Positions 26,238 through 34,746 of a stretch of DNA of 64,000 nucleotides are shown piece after piece. The stretch is from the NCBI GenBank assembly GCA_910579175.1, contig CAJTTB010000011.1, forward strand, positions 1-64,000, written 5' to 3'. The position numbers and the translations under genes were made by a program. Under the pieces are notes generated by a model. The model saw only the letters and a program-made list of their open reading frames with translations. It was not told where the DNA came from and did not search any database. Within the stretch, counting starts at the first letter, position 1. The number at the start of each line of letters is the position of its first letter. This DNA is from an uncultured Oscillospiraceae bacterium. GTDB lineage: Bacteria; Bacillota; Clostridia; Oscillospirales; Ruminococcaceae.

Positions 26238-27461
26238 ATGACTAGAGTAAAATCACTGCGAATTTGGATCGCTTTGATGTGTGTGTTTTTGTTGGGGATG
26301 ACTTGTACATGGTCTGTTCTAGCAGAAGGCGAAGGAGAAAACAACACTTTGTATACATTGCATAGTGAAGCCGTGGGAGCTTCTGAGATGAAATTATGGC
26401 TGGAAGTAGATACAAGCCAGTCCATTGGAATTACAGCCTATCAAATGAAATTACAGCTTTCTGCAAAAGGTGAACAACCATTTTCCGCAACAAACGTTGA
26501 TTTTAATTTTTCCGCAGCAGATAAAAATGCGGTATTGATGAATTGGGCAAAATACGATGAAAACAGCAAAGTATTGACACTTTACGCTGCTGCAAATACC
26601 GACTTAGTATCCTATCAAGAAGAAGGTCAATTCTCAAAATTGGATTTGGGCACTGTCAAAATTAAGGGAATGAAAAATACACAATATCAAATCACTGTAC
26701 CACAACAGGGATTAAATATCGTTGATTTGACTACTACAGAAATTCCAGTATCATCCAATAACATTCATATTGCAGATACAGATTATTCTGGCAGTACCGA
26801 TGAAGACGATGGAGATACCGAAAATCCTGGCGGAGACACCAGCAATCCCGGTGGAGATAATAGCAATCCTGGTGGAGACACTTCACAAACTCCAGATGAC
26901 AGCACAGAAGAAAGCAGACCAAACCCTCCAGGGGATATCAATTCTACTCCTGGCGATTCAGAACAGAGTAAACCTTCTGACAATCAAAACACCAGCAAAC
27001 CTTCCGACAATCAAAACAACAATACATCTTCTAACAATCAGAACAATGCTTCTAATAACCCCAGCACCAATAGACCAAATTCTAACGGACAAAACCAATC
27101 AACTGGTGGTTCTACAAGACCATCCAATCAGGGGGGCAATCAATCCACTCAACCCAATGCAAGACCATCTCAAAATGGTTCTGTAACGGTTCAAAAACCA
27201 ACCATGGAAGCAAATGTAGAGGATAATTCTTCTCAGGACGCAGACCAACAAACATCTTCTAAAGACACTTCTGATAACGTTTCTTCTAAAGATGATTCTT
27301 CTAAACCAACTTCAGCAGAACAAAATGAAAGCAAAGCTCCTTCTAACAATGACAATTCTGAAAAAAACAATTCTAAATTACCAATTATATTGATTGTAAT
27401 CGGTGCAATTATTGTACTCGGACTTGGAGTAGGCGCTGTTGCTTTAAAAAAGAAAAACTAA
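26238..27461 (+). CDS. Membrane-anchored cohesin-like surface protein
   Basis: A 407-residue exported protein: signal peptide at 1-30, then a beta-rich domain (~38-180; ITAYQMKLQLSAKGEQPFSA, SKLDLGTVKIKG) resembling cohesin modules. A Gly/Pro/Asn/Ser linker with NPGGD repeats runs to ~375, followed by a C-terminal helix (LPIILIVIGAIIVLGLGVGA) and KKKN tail that hold it in the membrane. There is no LPxTG motif. The linker would carry the domain across the cell wall. It is co-oriented with and 39 nt from the M60 gene, which carries a dockerin-like motif, so it is a candidate docking partner. The cohesin assignment rests on fold-like pattern and context. Confidence 0.6.
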   Translation: MTRVKSLRIWIALMCVFLLGMTCTWSVLAEGEGENNTLYTLHSEAVGASEMKLWLEVDTSQSIGITAYQMKLQLSAKGEQPFSATNVDFNFSAADKNAVLMNWAKYDENSKVLTLYAAANTDLVSYQEEGQFSKLDLGTVKIKGMKNTQYQITVPQQGLNIVDLTTTEIPVSSNNIHIADTDYSGSTDEDDGDTENPGGDTSNPGGDNSNPGGDTSQTPDDSTEESRPNPPGDINSTPGDSEQSKPSDNQNTSKPSDNQNNNTSSNNQNNASNNPSTNRPNSNGQNQSTGGSTRPSNQGGNQSTQPNARPSQNGSVTVQKPTMEANVEDNSSQDADQQTSSKDTSDNVSSKDDSSKPTSAEQNESKAPSNNDNSEKNNSKLPIILIVIGAIIVLGLGVGAVALKKKN

Positions 27462-27479
27462 AATAATTCTTATTTAAAC

Positions 27480-27513
27480 AAAGACCTCTTGTAGTAAACT
27501 ACAAGAGGTCTTT
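27480..27513. terminator. Intrinsic terminator of the M60/surface-protein operon
   Basis: A perfect 15-bp stem (aaagacctcttgtag / ctacaagaggtcttt) with a 4-nt loop. Confidence 0.9.
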
Positions 27514-27543
27514 ACCTAAATGTTTTAGAATTTTAAAAATAGT

Positions 27544-27590
27544 AAGCAGGATATTGGATAGTTCCAAATATCTTGCCCGCTGTTTTTATA
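27544..27590 (+). terminator. Second, imperfect terminator
   Basis: gcaggatattgga pairs with tccaaatatcttgcccgc with bulges and is followed by gttttta. Confidence 0.45.
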
Positions 27591-27704
27591 TAGAAACAAA
27601 CCATCAATAAACATATGTTATTTTATATGGAAGTTAGCAAGAAACTCAAATATCATGTTCGTTATGGATAAATACCCAGAAAATAAAAAATTTGGAGGAA
27701 ATCA

Positions 27705-28307
27705 ATGATAAATATAACCGATTTTAAATGGACAAGAGAACCACAAGATTACAAAATTGAAAATGACAGGGTTGAAATTACCACAAAACAACACACAGAT
27801 TTATGGCAAAGAACCTATTATCATTTTCAAAATGATAACGCTCCTGTATTTCAGATGGAAACAGAAGAAAAATACTTCAGTTTTGTTGTGAAAACAGAAT
27901 TTACACAGAGTTACCATAGATTTGACCAGTGCGGCATTGTGATGTATCTTGACAGTGAAAACTGGCTAAAAGCATCCGTCGAATATGAGAATGAAGAATA
28001 TCAACACTTAGGAAGTGTTGTTACAAATGGAGGATATTCTGACTGGGCTACTACAGTGATTGATGCCTCTGTAAAATCTATGTGGTATCGTTTTAGCAGG
28101 CGAGAAAATGATTATTGTATTGAATGCTCTACAGATGGGATCAACTTTAACCAAATGAGAGTTTGCCATATGCACAAGGGAAATGGAAAGATTCAATTTG
28201 GCATTTATGCCTGCTCACCAGAAGCGTCTTCTTTCAAAGCGATATTTACAAATATGCAAATGATGGAATGTCAATGGAACGCCCATGATGGACAACAGCC
28301 AGACTAA
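27705..28307 (+). CDS. DUF1349 concanavalin-like protein
   Basis: A 200-residue cytoplasmic beta-sandwich protein of the DUF1349 family. Family landmarks: TDLWQRTYYHFQNDNAPVF, YHRFDQCGIVMYLDSENWLK, ASVEYENEEYQHLGSVVTNG, SDWATT and IQFGIYACSPEASSFKAIF. This family (fungal and bacterial) is thought to bind sugars or act in carbohydrate metabolism, without an established reaction. It has tggaggaaatc before the ATG and is transcribed alone. Its 3' end abuts the convergent tyrA gene by 4 nt. Confidence 0.85.
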   Translation: MINITDFKWTREPQDYKIENDRVEITTKQHTDLWQRTYYHFQNDNAPVFQMETEEKYFSFVVKTEFTQSYHRFDQCGIVMYLDSENWLKASVEYENEEYQHLGSVVTNGGYSDWATTVIDASVKSMWYRFSRRENDYCIECSTDGINFNQMRVCHMHKGNGKIQFGIYACSPEASSFKAIFTNMQMMECQWNAHDGQQPD

Positions 28308-28311
28308 AAAA

Positions 28312-29151
28312 TCACTGAGATGCTAAACTGTTTTCTTTTAAGATACGTCCTTCTTTTAATAAGTCGTGTAGCGTTTGGGCATCATCTTGTGCAATTGCTT
28401 GTCGATATTCCTGTAATTTTTTTATAATGGTGTCAATTTCAAACAACAACGGTTGCTGGTTCATCAAAAATAAAGAAGTCCACATATCTTCATTGAGTTT
28501 TGCAACTCTGGTTAAATCTAAAAAACTTCCAGCAGAGAAGCCACTTTGCTGTTGTAGAGAAGGGCTTTTGATATAAGCATTTGACACAATGTGCGCCAGT
28601 TGAGAGGTAAATGCAATGACACGGTCATGTTCTTGTGGTGTAGAAATAACCACTTTTCCAAATTGTAACTTCTTTGCGAAATAAGTGATAAATTCTACTG
28701 TATGTGCAGGTGTTGTCTCATCTGGAGTGATGATAAAACTGGCATCTTCATACAGACAATCTAAAGAATAAGCAAAACCAGAGAATTCTCTGCCCGCCAT
28801 GGGGTGAGCACCTACAAAAATAACCCCCTGTTCAGACAGTGGACCTGCCACTGCATTTACAATCGTAGTCTTTACACCACAAGTATCCATTACCAAACTT
28901 CCCTTTTTAAAATAAGAAAGATGTTGCAAAATAAATGCAATGGTTTGTTCTGGATGTAAGCTAACAATGGTAAAGTCCATTTCGCATAGTTCTGCTGGCA
29001 GGATTTCTCGTTCAATCGCTTTACAATCCAGTGCCATTTGAATGGCATCTGAATTGTTATCAATCCCAAAAATACGATGATCGGTATACTTTTTAATCGC
29101 TTTACAAAAGGAGCCCCCAATCAAGCCCAATCCTACAACGGCTATTTTCAT
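28312..29151 (-). CDS. tyrA: Prephenate dehydrogenase
   Basis: A 279-residue NAD-dependent enzyme converting prephenate to 4-hydroxyphenylpyruvate, the tyrosine branch step. Rossmann motif KIAVVGLGLIGGSFCKAIKK at the N-terminus; GAHPMAGREFSGF carries the catalytic His region; FTSQLAHIVSNAY is the helical dimerisation domain. There is no chorismate mutase fusion and no ACT domain. It lies 32 nt downstream of aroF on the same strand, so it is controlled by the tyrosine attenuator upstream of aroF. Confidence 0.93.
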   Translation of the reverse strand: MKIAVVGLGLIGGSFCKAIKKYTDHRIFGIDNNSDAIQMALDCKAIEREILPAELCEMDFTIVSLHPEQTIAFILQHLSYFKKGSLVMDTCGVKTTIVNAVAGPLSEQGVIFVGAHPMAGREFSGFAYSLDCLYEDASFIITPDETTPAHTVEFITYFAKKLQFGKVVISTPQEHDRVIAFTSQLAHIVSNAYIKSPSLQQQSGFSAGSFLDLTRVAKLNEDMWTSLFLMNQQPLLFEIDTIIKKLQEYRQAIAQDDAQTLHDLLKEGRILKENSLASQ

Positions 29152-29183
29152 TTTTTCACAAACCTTTCTAATGGATCATTTTA

Positions 29184-30197
29184 TTATCCAAATATTTTTT
29201 CTTCAAACTGCATATAACGCTTTACGGTTTTCATGGTATCATCAAACTGTGCAGGCGTTAAGGATTGTGCACCATCACACAGCGCTTTTTTGGGATCGTT
29301 GTGCACTTCTATCATAACGCCATCAGCTCCAGCAGCAATGGCTGCTTTAGACAATGGTTCCACTAGCCATGGAATACCAGTCGCATGACTTGGATCTACA
29401 ATGACTGGAAGGTGAGACAGGTGTTTTAACATTGGAATTGCAGAGATATCTAGGGTATTGCGGGTCATGGTTTCAAATGTGCGAATACCGCGCTCACATA
29501 AAACGACGTTTTCATTTCCTCCCGCCATGATATATTCAGCACTCATTAAAAATTCTTCCAATGTATTGGCAAGTCCTCTTTTTAATAAGATGGGTTTACC
29601 AGAATGCCCCAACTGTTTGAGTAGCTCAAAATTTTGCATATTTCTAGCACCTACTTGAATGAAATCCACATCTGCAAATAAATCTAAATGTTCTAAGCTC
29701 ATAATTTCGCTGACAATTGGCAAACCGGTTTCTTTTCTAGCCTCCATAAGCAGTTCTAAACCCTCTGCACGAAGCCCTTGAAAGGCATAAGGAGAAGTTC
29801 TTGGCTTAAACGCTCCACCGCGCAAAAAATTGGCTCCGCTTTGCTTTACTGCCTTTGCCACAGCAATGACCTGCTCTGGTGTTTCAACTGAACATGGACC
29901 AGCAATCACACCAAAGTGACCACCGCCAATTTTGACATTGCCAAAATCAATGACAGTATCTTCTGGGTGAAATTTGCGATTCGCTGCCTTATATGGCTCA
30001 GAAACACGCTTTACTGTTTCTACAATATCATTTGCCTGAAGCATATCAACATCTACTTTAGAAGTATCACCAATCAGACCAATGATGGTTGTCAAAGTTC
30101 CTTGACTATAGTGGTGGGATAATCCCCATTCTTCTAATTGATGTAATAACTGATTTACTTTCTCTGTTTCTGGATGTTGTTTTAAAATAACAATCAT
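29184..30197 (-). CDS. aroF: 3-deoxy-7-phosphoheptulonate synthase
   Basis: A 337-residue DAHP synthase of the AroF/KdsA-like (type I-beta) group, joining PEP and erythrose-4-phosphate at the entry of the shikimate pathway. It has an N-terminal ferredoxin-like regulatory domain (MIVILKQHPETEKVNQLLHQ) and a TIM-barrel with GPCSVETPEQ, LRGGAFKPRTSPYAFQG and PVIVDPSHATG. aaggagg precedes the ATG. First gene of the aroF-tyrA unit, preceded by a terminator and a Tyr-rich leader peptide. Confidence 0.95.
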   Translation of the reverse strand: MIVILKQHPETEKVNQLLHQLEEWGLSHHYSQGTLTTIIGLIGDTSKVDVDMLQANDIVETVKRVSEPYKAANRKFHPEDTVIDFGNVKIGGGHFGVIAGPCSVETPEQVIAVAKAVKQSGANFLRGGAFKPRTSPYAFQGLRAEGLELLMEARKETGLPIVSEIMSLEHLDLFADVDFIQVGARNMQNFELLKQLGHSGKPILLKRGLANTLEEFLMSAEYIMAGGNENVVLCERGIRTFETMTRNTLDISAIPMLKHLSHLPVIVDPSHATGIPWLVEPLSKAAIAAGADGVMIEVHNDPKKALCDGAQSLTPAQFDDTMKTVKRYMQFEEKIFG

Positions 30198-30226
30198 GTT
30201 GGTTCCTCCTTAGAATCATTAAAAAA

Positions 30227-30267
30227 TAAAAAAACTGGTGACTTTTGCTTCCAAAGTCACCAGTTTA
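30227..30267 (-). terminator. Attenuator terminator upstream of aroF
   Basis: On the minus strand, actggtgacttt / aaagtcaccagt form a perfect 12-bp stem followed by seven T, between the leader peptide and the aroF ribosome binding site. Readthrough would be required for aroF-tyrA expression. Confidence 0.85.
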
Positions 30268-30283
30268 AACGATCATTGATTGG

Positions 30284-30373
30284 TTATCCGGTAATTTTAT
30301 GGCAGCAAAAAAGATTTGAACTTGTGTTCAAATAAGTATAAGTATATACTGCCTGATAAACATGCCGCTTCAT
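30284..30373 (-). CDS. Tyrosine-rich leader peptide of the aroF-tyrA operon
   Basis: A 29-codon reading frame beginning MKRHVYQAVYTYTYL, with gaaagggtgg ahead of its ATG. Four TAT tyrosine codons fall at positions 6, 10, 12 and 14. A perfect 8-bp hairpin (atttgaac / gttcaaat) overlaps codons 15-20, and the terminator follows the stop codon. This is classical attenuation architecture: stalling at Tyr codons when charged tRNA-Tyr is scarce should favour antitermination. The peptide itself has no predicted role. Confidence 0.8.
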   Translation of the reverse strand: MKRHVYQAVYTYTYLNTSSNLFCCHKITG

Positions 30374-30402
30374 AAAACCACCCTTTCTCTTTTATGCTTT
30401 AA

Positions 30403-30431
30403 AGCATAACACTGAAATAATATTTTGTCAA
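30403..30431 (-). promoter_or_regulatory. Promoter of the aroF-tyrA leader transcript
   Basis: On the minus strand, TTGACA, 17 bp, TATGCT, located about 30 nt upstream of the leader-peptide start. Confidence 0.75.
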
Positions 30432-30652
30432 GTAAAATTTTTTTTAGTCAAAATTTTGTTCACCTAAACATACTATCAATGCCTATTCTTTTGGTTATCA
30501 AAGATATCTCTTGGCGCTTGAATCTTATCAATGGCTATTATATAATATACCTAATACCATTCTTATAAAATCAATGACAATCATCAACAAATTATATTGG
30601 TAAAATAAATAGATTCCATAAATAAATCCTGATTGTGAAAGGAGAAGCGATT

Positions 30653-31216
30653 ATGAAACAAAAACAACAAAGCAATGGAGACATTAAGCTGGGAAAGTTT
30701 ATCAGCTTGATTCTGCGACATCAACCATCGGTCATTGGCATCTCTTTGGATGAAAATGGTTGGGCAGATGTATCCGAATTGATTGCAGGAATCAATCGTT
30801 CTGGAAGACAGATCGATTTATCTATATTGGAAAGAATCGTAGCCCAAAATGACAAACAACGATATTGTTTTAATCAAGACCACACAAAAATAAGAGCCAA
30901 TCAAGGACATTCTATCTCAGTAGATATACAATTACAACAGAAAAAACCACCAGCATTGTTATACCATGGGACAGCTACCGCATTTTTAAAAAGCATTACA
31001 AAAGATGGAATCAAAAAACAATCTAGGCAACATGTACATCTTTCTAAGGATAAACGGACTGCTGTTGACGTCGGTATCCGCCATGGAATTCCAGCAGTAT
31101 TGACCATTGATGCAGAAAAAATGAGTCAAGATGGTTATCTATTTTATTTATCTCAAAATGGTATTTGGTTATGCGATTACATTCCTCCCAATTATATTAT
31201 AAAAATAGAGCATTAA
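30653..31216 (+). CDS. kptA: RNA 2'-phosphotransferase (KptA/Tpt1)
   Basis: About 187 residues. Tpt1-family enzymes remove a 2'-phosphate from RNA using NAD+, giving ADP-ribose 1'',2''-cyclic phosphate. The family residues are visible: LRHQP (first Arg-His), LYHGTATAFLKSI, QHVHLSKDKRTAVDVG and the C-terminal IWLCDYIPPNYI. I place the start at the ATG at 30653 because aaaggag lies 9 nt upstream; a GTG at 30635 is less likely. Bacteria lack the fungal-type tRNA splicing that produces 2'-phosphates, so its natural substrate here is unknown. Confidence 0.9.
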   Translation: MKQKQQSNGDIKLGKFISLILRHQPSVIGISLDENGWADVSELIAGINRSGRQIDLSILERIVAQNDKQRYCFNQDHTKIRANQGHSISVDIQLQQKKPPALLYHGTATAFLKSITKDGIKKQSRQHVHLSKDKRTAVDVGIRHGIPAVLTIDAEKMSQDGYLFYLSQNGIWLCDYIPPNYIIKIEH

Positions 31217-31250
31217 ATTGATTTCATCATTTTTTGACACAACCCATGAA

Positions 31251-31286
31251 ATTGTTGATATGAATTTTAAAATTCATATCAACAAT
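31251..31286. terminator. 36-bp perfect palindrome after kptA
   Basis: attgttgatatgaatttt is followed directly by its exact reverse complement with no spacer. An outer imperfect arm (acaacccat / atgggttgt) extends it. It can act as a terminator or form a cruciform. Confidence 0.7.
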
Positions 31287-31378
31287 CTTTTGAAAGACTA
31301 CATGTTTGATTTTATGGGTTGTCTATTGACAGAAAATAGAAATTATAGTATATTTAACATATTATTAAGATTATTTTT

Positions 31379-31452
31379 CGAGATGTAGCTCAGTTTGGTA
31401 GAGCGCTGCGTTCGGGACGCAGAGGCCGTGGGTTCAAGTCCCGTCATCTCGA
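31379..31452 (+). tRNA. tRNA-Pro (CGG)
   Basis: 74 nt, full cloverleaf: acceptor CGAGATG/CATCTCG with A discriminator, D-arm GCTC/GAGC, anticodon stem CTGCG/CGCAG around TTCGGGA (anticodon CGG), and T-arm GTGGG-TTCAAGT-CCCGT. CCA is not encoded. A terminator follows at 31472. Confidence 0.95.
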
Positions 31453-31471
31453 TTTATGATAAAAACAGAAC

Positions 31472-31510
31472 AAAAGAAGTTGTCAATGATATTGGCAACT
31501 TCTTTTATTT
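31472..31510 (+). terminator. Terminator of tRNA-Pro
   Basis: An 11-bp stem (aaaagaagttg / caacttctttt) followed by attt. Confidence 0.8.
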
Positions 31511-31686
31511 GTAACTATTATCTAAACAATCATGGTATTTTTATTAGGATATCCCAAAATCATAAAGACATAGAATGGAGTTATTGCTTTTTTAGAGTGT
31601 ATGTGCTATGCTGGAATCATCAAAATGTAACCGGTTTCATAATTGCTATCAGTGATGTTTTAATTAATAGAGATGGGGGATAAAAT

Positions 31687-33222
31687 GTGTTTGAGATCAA
31701 AATAGAAAAGAATTATCTTTGGTTCCCAGTAAAAAATAAAAATGCCTATGTAAAGATTCATATCTTTTCACAACAGCAAAAAATATATGAGTTGGATATT
31801 CAAGCAGCAGATGAATTTGATTTTTATGCAGGATGGAACGTTACAGACTATATTGGAAAAACATTAACCTTTTCCGGGGAAATTCCACAAGCATGGTTTG
31901 CACAGATAAAACAAGAAAATCAAATGCCTGCTGGTAGTCAAAAACGCCCTAATATCCATTTTGCCGCACAGATAGGGTGGATTAACGATCCAAATGGTAT
32001 GATTTATCACAACGGTATTTACCACATGTACTTTCAGCATAATCCCTATGGAATTGAATGGGGAAATATGCACTGGGGACATGCTTATAGTACAGATCTA
32101 TTTCATTGGAAACAAACAGACGAGGTATTGTATCCCGATGATACAGGTACCATGTATTCGGGAAGTGCCATTACAGATGTCCAAAATGTCGCAGGTTTTG
32201 GCGCAAATACCATCTTATATTATTATACCGCAGCGGCAATGCAAAACGATTGGGCAAAGGATAAAGATACAACTCAGCGCCTTGCCTACAGCACAGATAA
32301 TGGAAAAACACTGATAAAATCAGATAAGTTTGTACTAGAACACATTATAGATGAAAACCGCGACCCAAAAGTATTTTACCACGCACAGAGCAATGGCTAC
32401 ATTATGGTTTTGTACTTGACTAAAAATGACTTTGCAATTTATCGCTCAGACAATTTATTAGAGTGGAAACAAATACAAAATTTAACCCTTCCAGAGGCTT
32501 GGGAATGTCCAGATTTGGTTTGTCTTACAGTGGATGGAAATCCAAAAAATCATCGTTGGATATTTTGGTCAGCAGATGGATTTTACTTCATTGGAGATTT
32601 TGATGGGTATTGCTTTACACCGACTTCTCAACGGCTATATGCATATGCCAATCGATTGGGCTATGCTGCACAGACTTATTCTGGAATACAAGACCGTGTG
32701 ATCAGTCAAACTTGGCTTAGAACAAAAAATCACAATGATACCTATACTGGTCTGATGGGGATTCCAGTAGAGCTTGGTATCAAAACAACCACACATGGAG
32801 AACGATTGACATTAACTCCTGTCCGCGAGTTAAAGAACTTCCGAAAAGAAAAGATTTGTCTTTCTGACCTGCAAAATGATAAGCTGATGACTGTCAATGA
32901 TCAATCAGTAGAGCTCATTTTTGAATTTGAACAGGTACAGTCTGGCACAGCCGATTTGACTTTATTAGATGCTCAGTTACAAATTGATTTTGCAAATGGA
33001 ACAGTTCGTTTTGCAGATGACAGTTTCCATTTTTGTAATGATACATCACTATCTTTACATATTTATTTGGATTACGATGTCATTGAAATATTCGCTCAAG
33101 ATGATACGATTTATTTTCCTTGTGAATATGATGGCAGCTTATCTGGAGATATTTTACTCGATTGTAAAGGCGATTGTCATTTACAGTCAGCCGAAATTTA
33201 TATCTTAGATTCTAATCACTAA
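31687..33222 (+). CDS. GH32 beta-fructofuranosidase (sucrose/fructan hydrolase)
   Basis: A 511-residue glycoside hydrolase family 32 enzyme. The N-terminal ~85 residues form an added beta domain. The five-bladed propeller follows with the nucleophile motif WINDPNG, the transition-state stabilising RDP in ENRDPKVF, and the acid/base ECPDL in WECPDLV. A C-terminal beta-sandwich ends the protein. No signal peptide, so it is cytoplasmic and acts on imported sucrose or fructo-oligosaccharides. GTG start after gggggat. A sucrose phosphorylase gene follows 18 nt downstream. Confidence 0.92.
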   Translation: MFEIKIEKNYLWFPVKNKNAYVKIHIFSQQQKIYELDIQAADEFDFYAGWNVTDYIGKTLTFSGEIPQAWFAQIKQENQMPAGSQKRPNIHFAAQIGWINDPNGMIYHNGIYHMYFQHNPYGIEWGNMHWGHAYSTDLFHWKQTDEVLYPDDTGTMYSGSAITDVQNVAGFGANTILYYYTAAAMQNDWAKDKDTTQRLAYSTDNGKTLIKSDKFVLEHIIDENRDPKVFYHAQSNGYIMVLYLTKNDFAIYRSDNLLEWKQIQNLTLPEAWECPDLVCLTVDGNPKNHRWIFWSADGFYFIGDFDGYCFTPTSQRLYAYANRLGYAAQTYSGIQDRVISQTWLRTKNHNDTYTGLMGIPVELGIKTTTHGERLTLTPVRELKNFRKEKICLSDLQNDKLMTVNDQSVELIFEFEQVQSGTADLTLLDAQLQIDFANGTVRFADDSFHFCNDTSLSLHIYLDYDVIEIFAQDDTIYFPCEYDGSLSGDILLDCKGDCHLQSAEIYILDSNH

Positions 33223-33240
33223 TTTGAAAGGGGCACATTT

Positions 33241-34665
33241 ATGAAAAAGTTAGAAAACAAAATCATGTTGATCACCTATGCGGACAGTTTAGGCAACAAT
33301 TTAAAACAGCTCAATGAAGTGCTTGACAAATATTATCAAAAGGCAATCGGTGGTGTTCACGTCTTACCGTTTTTTCCTTCCTCAGCCGACCGCGGATTCG
33401 CTCCTATGCGATATGATATGGTCGACCCATCCTTTGGAACCTTTGATGACCTAAAACAGATGAGCGAAAAATATTATTTGATGTATGATTTTATGATCAA
33501 TCATATCTCTAAACAATCCCAACAATTTCAGGATTTCCAACAGAAAAAAAATGAATCTAAATATCATGACTTCTTTATTCGATACAAGGATTTCTGGGAA
33601 GGTGGAGAGCCCACACAGCAACAAGTGGACACCATTTATAAGAGAAAACCCAGAGCACCTTATATTGATGTGACCTTTGCAGATGGCAGTACAGAAAAGG
33701 TATGGTGTACCTTCTGCGAAGAACAAGTTGATATCAATATGGATTCTCAAGTGGCAAAGGATTTTATAAAAGACACTTTGATTTCTATGTGTAAAAATGG
33801 TGCTTCTATTATTCGGTTGGACGCATTTGCCTATGCTGTAAAAAAACCAGATACCAATTGCTTTTTTATTGAACCAGATATTTGGAATCTATTGCATGAA
33901 ATTGAAGATGTATTAGAGGAATATCAAGTACAAATCCTTCCAGAAATTCATGAGCATTATACTATTCAGATGAAGATTGCACAGCAAAACTTTTGGATTT
34001 ATGACTTTGCATTGCCAGTATTGGTATTAAATGCACTTTATTCTGGAACAGGGGAGCACTTAAAAAACTGGTTGGATATGAGTCCTAAAAAACAATTTAC
34101 TACATTAGATACACATGATGGCATTGGCATTGTTGATGTAAAAGACTTGATGAGCGATGAAGAAATCGACCAAACCAAAGAAAATATGTTTACCAAAGGC
34201 GCCAATGTAAAGAAAATTTACAATACCGCCGCTTACAATAATCTGGATATTTATCAGGTCAATTGTACTTATTACTCTGCATTGGGCAATCGTGACCAGA
34301 CCTATCTGTTGGCAAGAGCAATTCAATTCTTTGCTCCAGGTATTCCGCAAGTCTATTATGTAGGCATGCTTGCTGGTGAAAATGATATCGAATTGTTGGA
34401 GCGTACCAAAGAAGGACGCAATATCAATCGTCATTATTATACTTTAGAAGAGATTGATCATGAATTTGAACAACGCAAAATTGTACGCGATTTAAGAGAC
34501 TTAATGGTATTTCGCAATGAACATCCAGCATTTGCGCTAGAAGGGGATTGCATTACCGAAACACAGGGAAGTCATTTGAAAATTACCCGTCAATTTAAAG
34601 AACATCAAGCGGTTTTAGAAGCAGATTTAATCACTCATGAATTTACCATTACAGCAAGCAAATAA
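33241..34665 (+). CDS. gtfA: Sucrose phosphorylase (GH13_18)
   Basis: A 474-residue GH13 enzyme converting sucrose plus phosphate to glucose-1-phosphate and fructose. Diagnostic segments: NKIMLITYADSLGNNLKQLN at the N-terminus, GGVHVLPFFPSSADRGFAPM, RLDAFAYAVKK with the nucleophile Asp, LPEIHEHY with the acid/base Glu, and LDTHDGIG with the stabilising Asp. The length is slightly shorter than the ~490-500 usual for this group. Together with GH32 it forms a two-gene sucrose/fructan utilisation operon, without a transporter in the window. tgaaagggg precedes the ATG. Confidence 0.92.
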   Translation: MKKLENKIMLITYADSLGNNLKQLNEVLDKYYQKAIGGVHVLPFFPSSADRGFAPMRYDMVDPSFGTFDDLKQMSEKYYLMYDFMINHISKQSQQFQDFQQKKNESKYHDFFIRYKDFWEGGEPTQQQVDTIYKRKPRAPYIDVTFADGSTEKVWCTFCEEQVDINMDSQVAKDFIKDTLISMCKNGASIIRLDAFAYAVKKPDTNCFFIEPDIWNLLHEIEDVLEEYQVQILPEIHEHYTIQMKIAQQNFWIYDFALPVLVLNALYSGTGEHLKNWLDMSPKKQFTTLDTHDGIGIVDVKDLMSDEEIDQTKENMFTKGANVKKIYNTAAYNNLDIYQVNCTYYSALGNRDQTYLLARAIQFFAPGIPQVYYVGMLAGENDIELLERTKEGRNINRHYYTLEEIDHEFEQRKIVRDLRDLMVFRNEHPAFALEGDCITETQGSHLKITRQFKEHQAVLEADLITHEFTITASK

Positions 34666-34687
34666 TAAAATGATATAAAAATAGATA

Positions 34688-34721
34688 GGGTGTACTGTAA
34701 ACTTTAGTTTACAGTACACCC
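34688..34721. terminator. Bidirectional intrinsic terminator
   Basis: A perfect 15-bp stem (gggtgtactgtaaac / gtttacagtacaccc) between the convergent sucrose phosphorylase and Rpn genes. Confidence 0.9.
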
Positions 34722-34746
34722 CATTATTTTTAACTATGAAAAAATT

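Noticed and set aside
31456..31683. 75-codon frame between tRNA-Pro and GH32
   Set aside because: Begins in the tRNA terminator region and shows no start signal.
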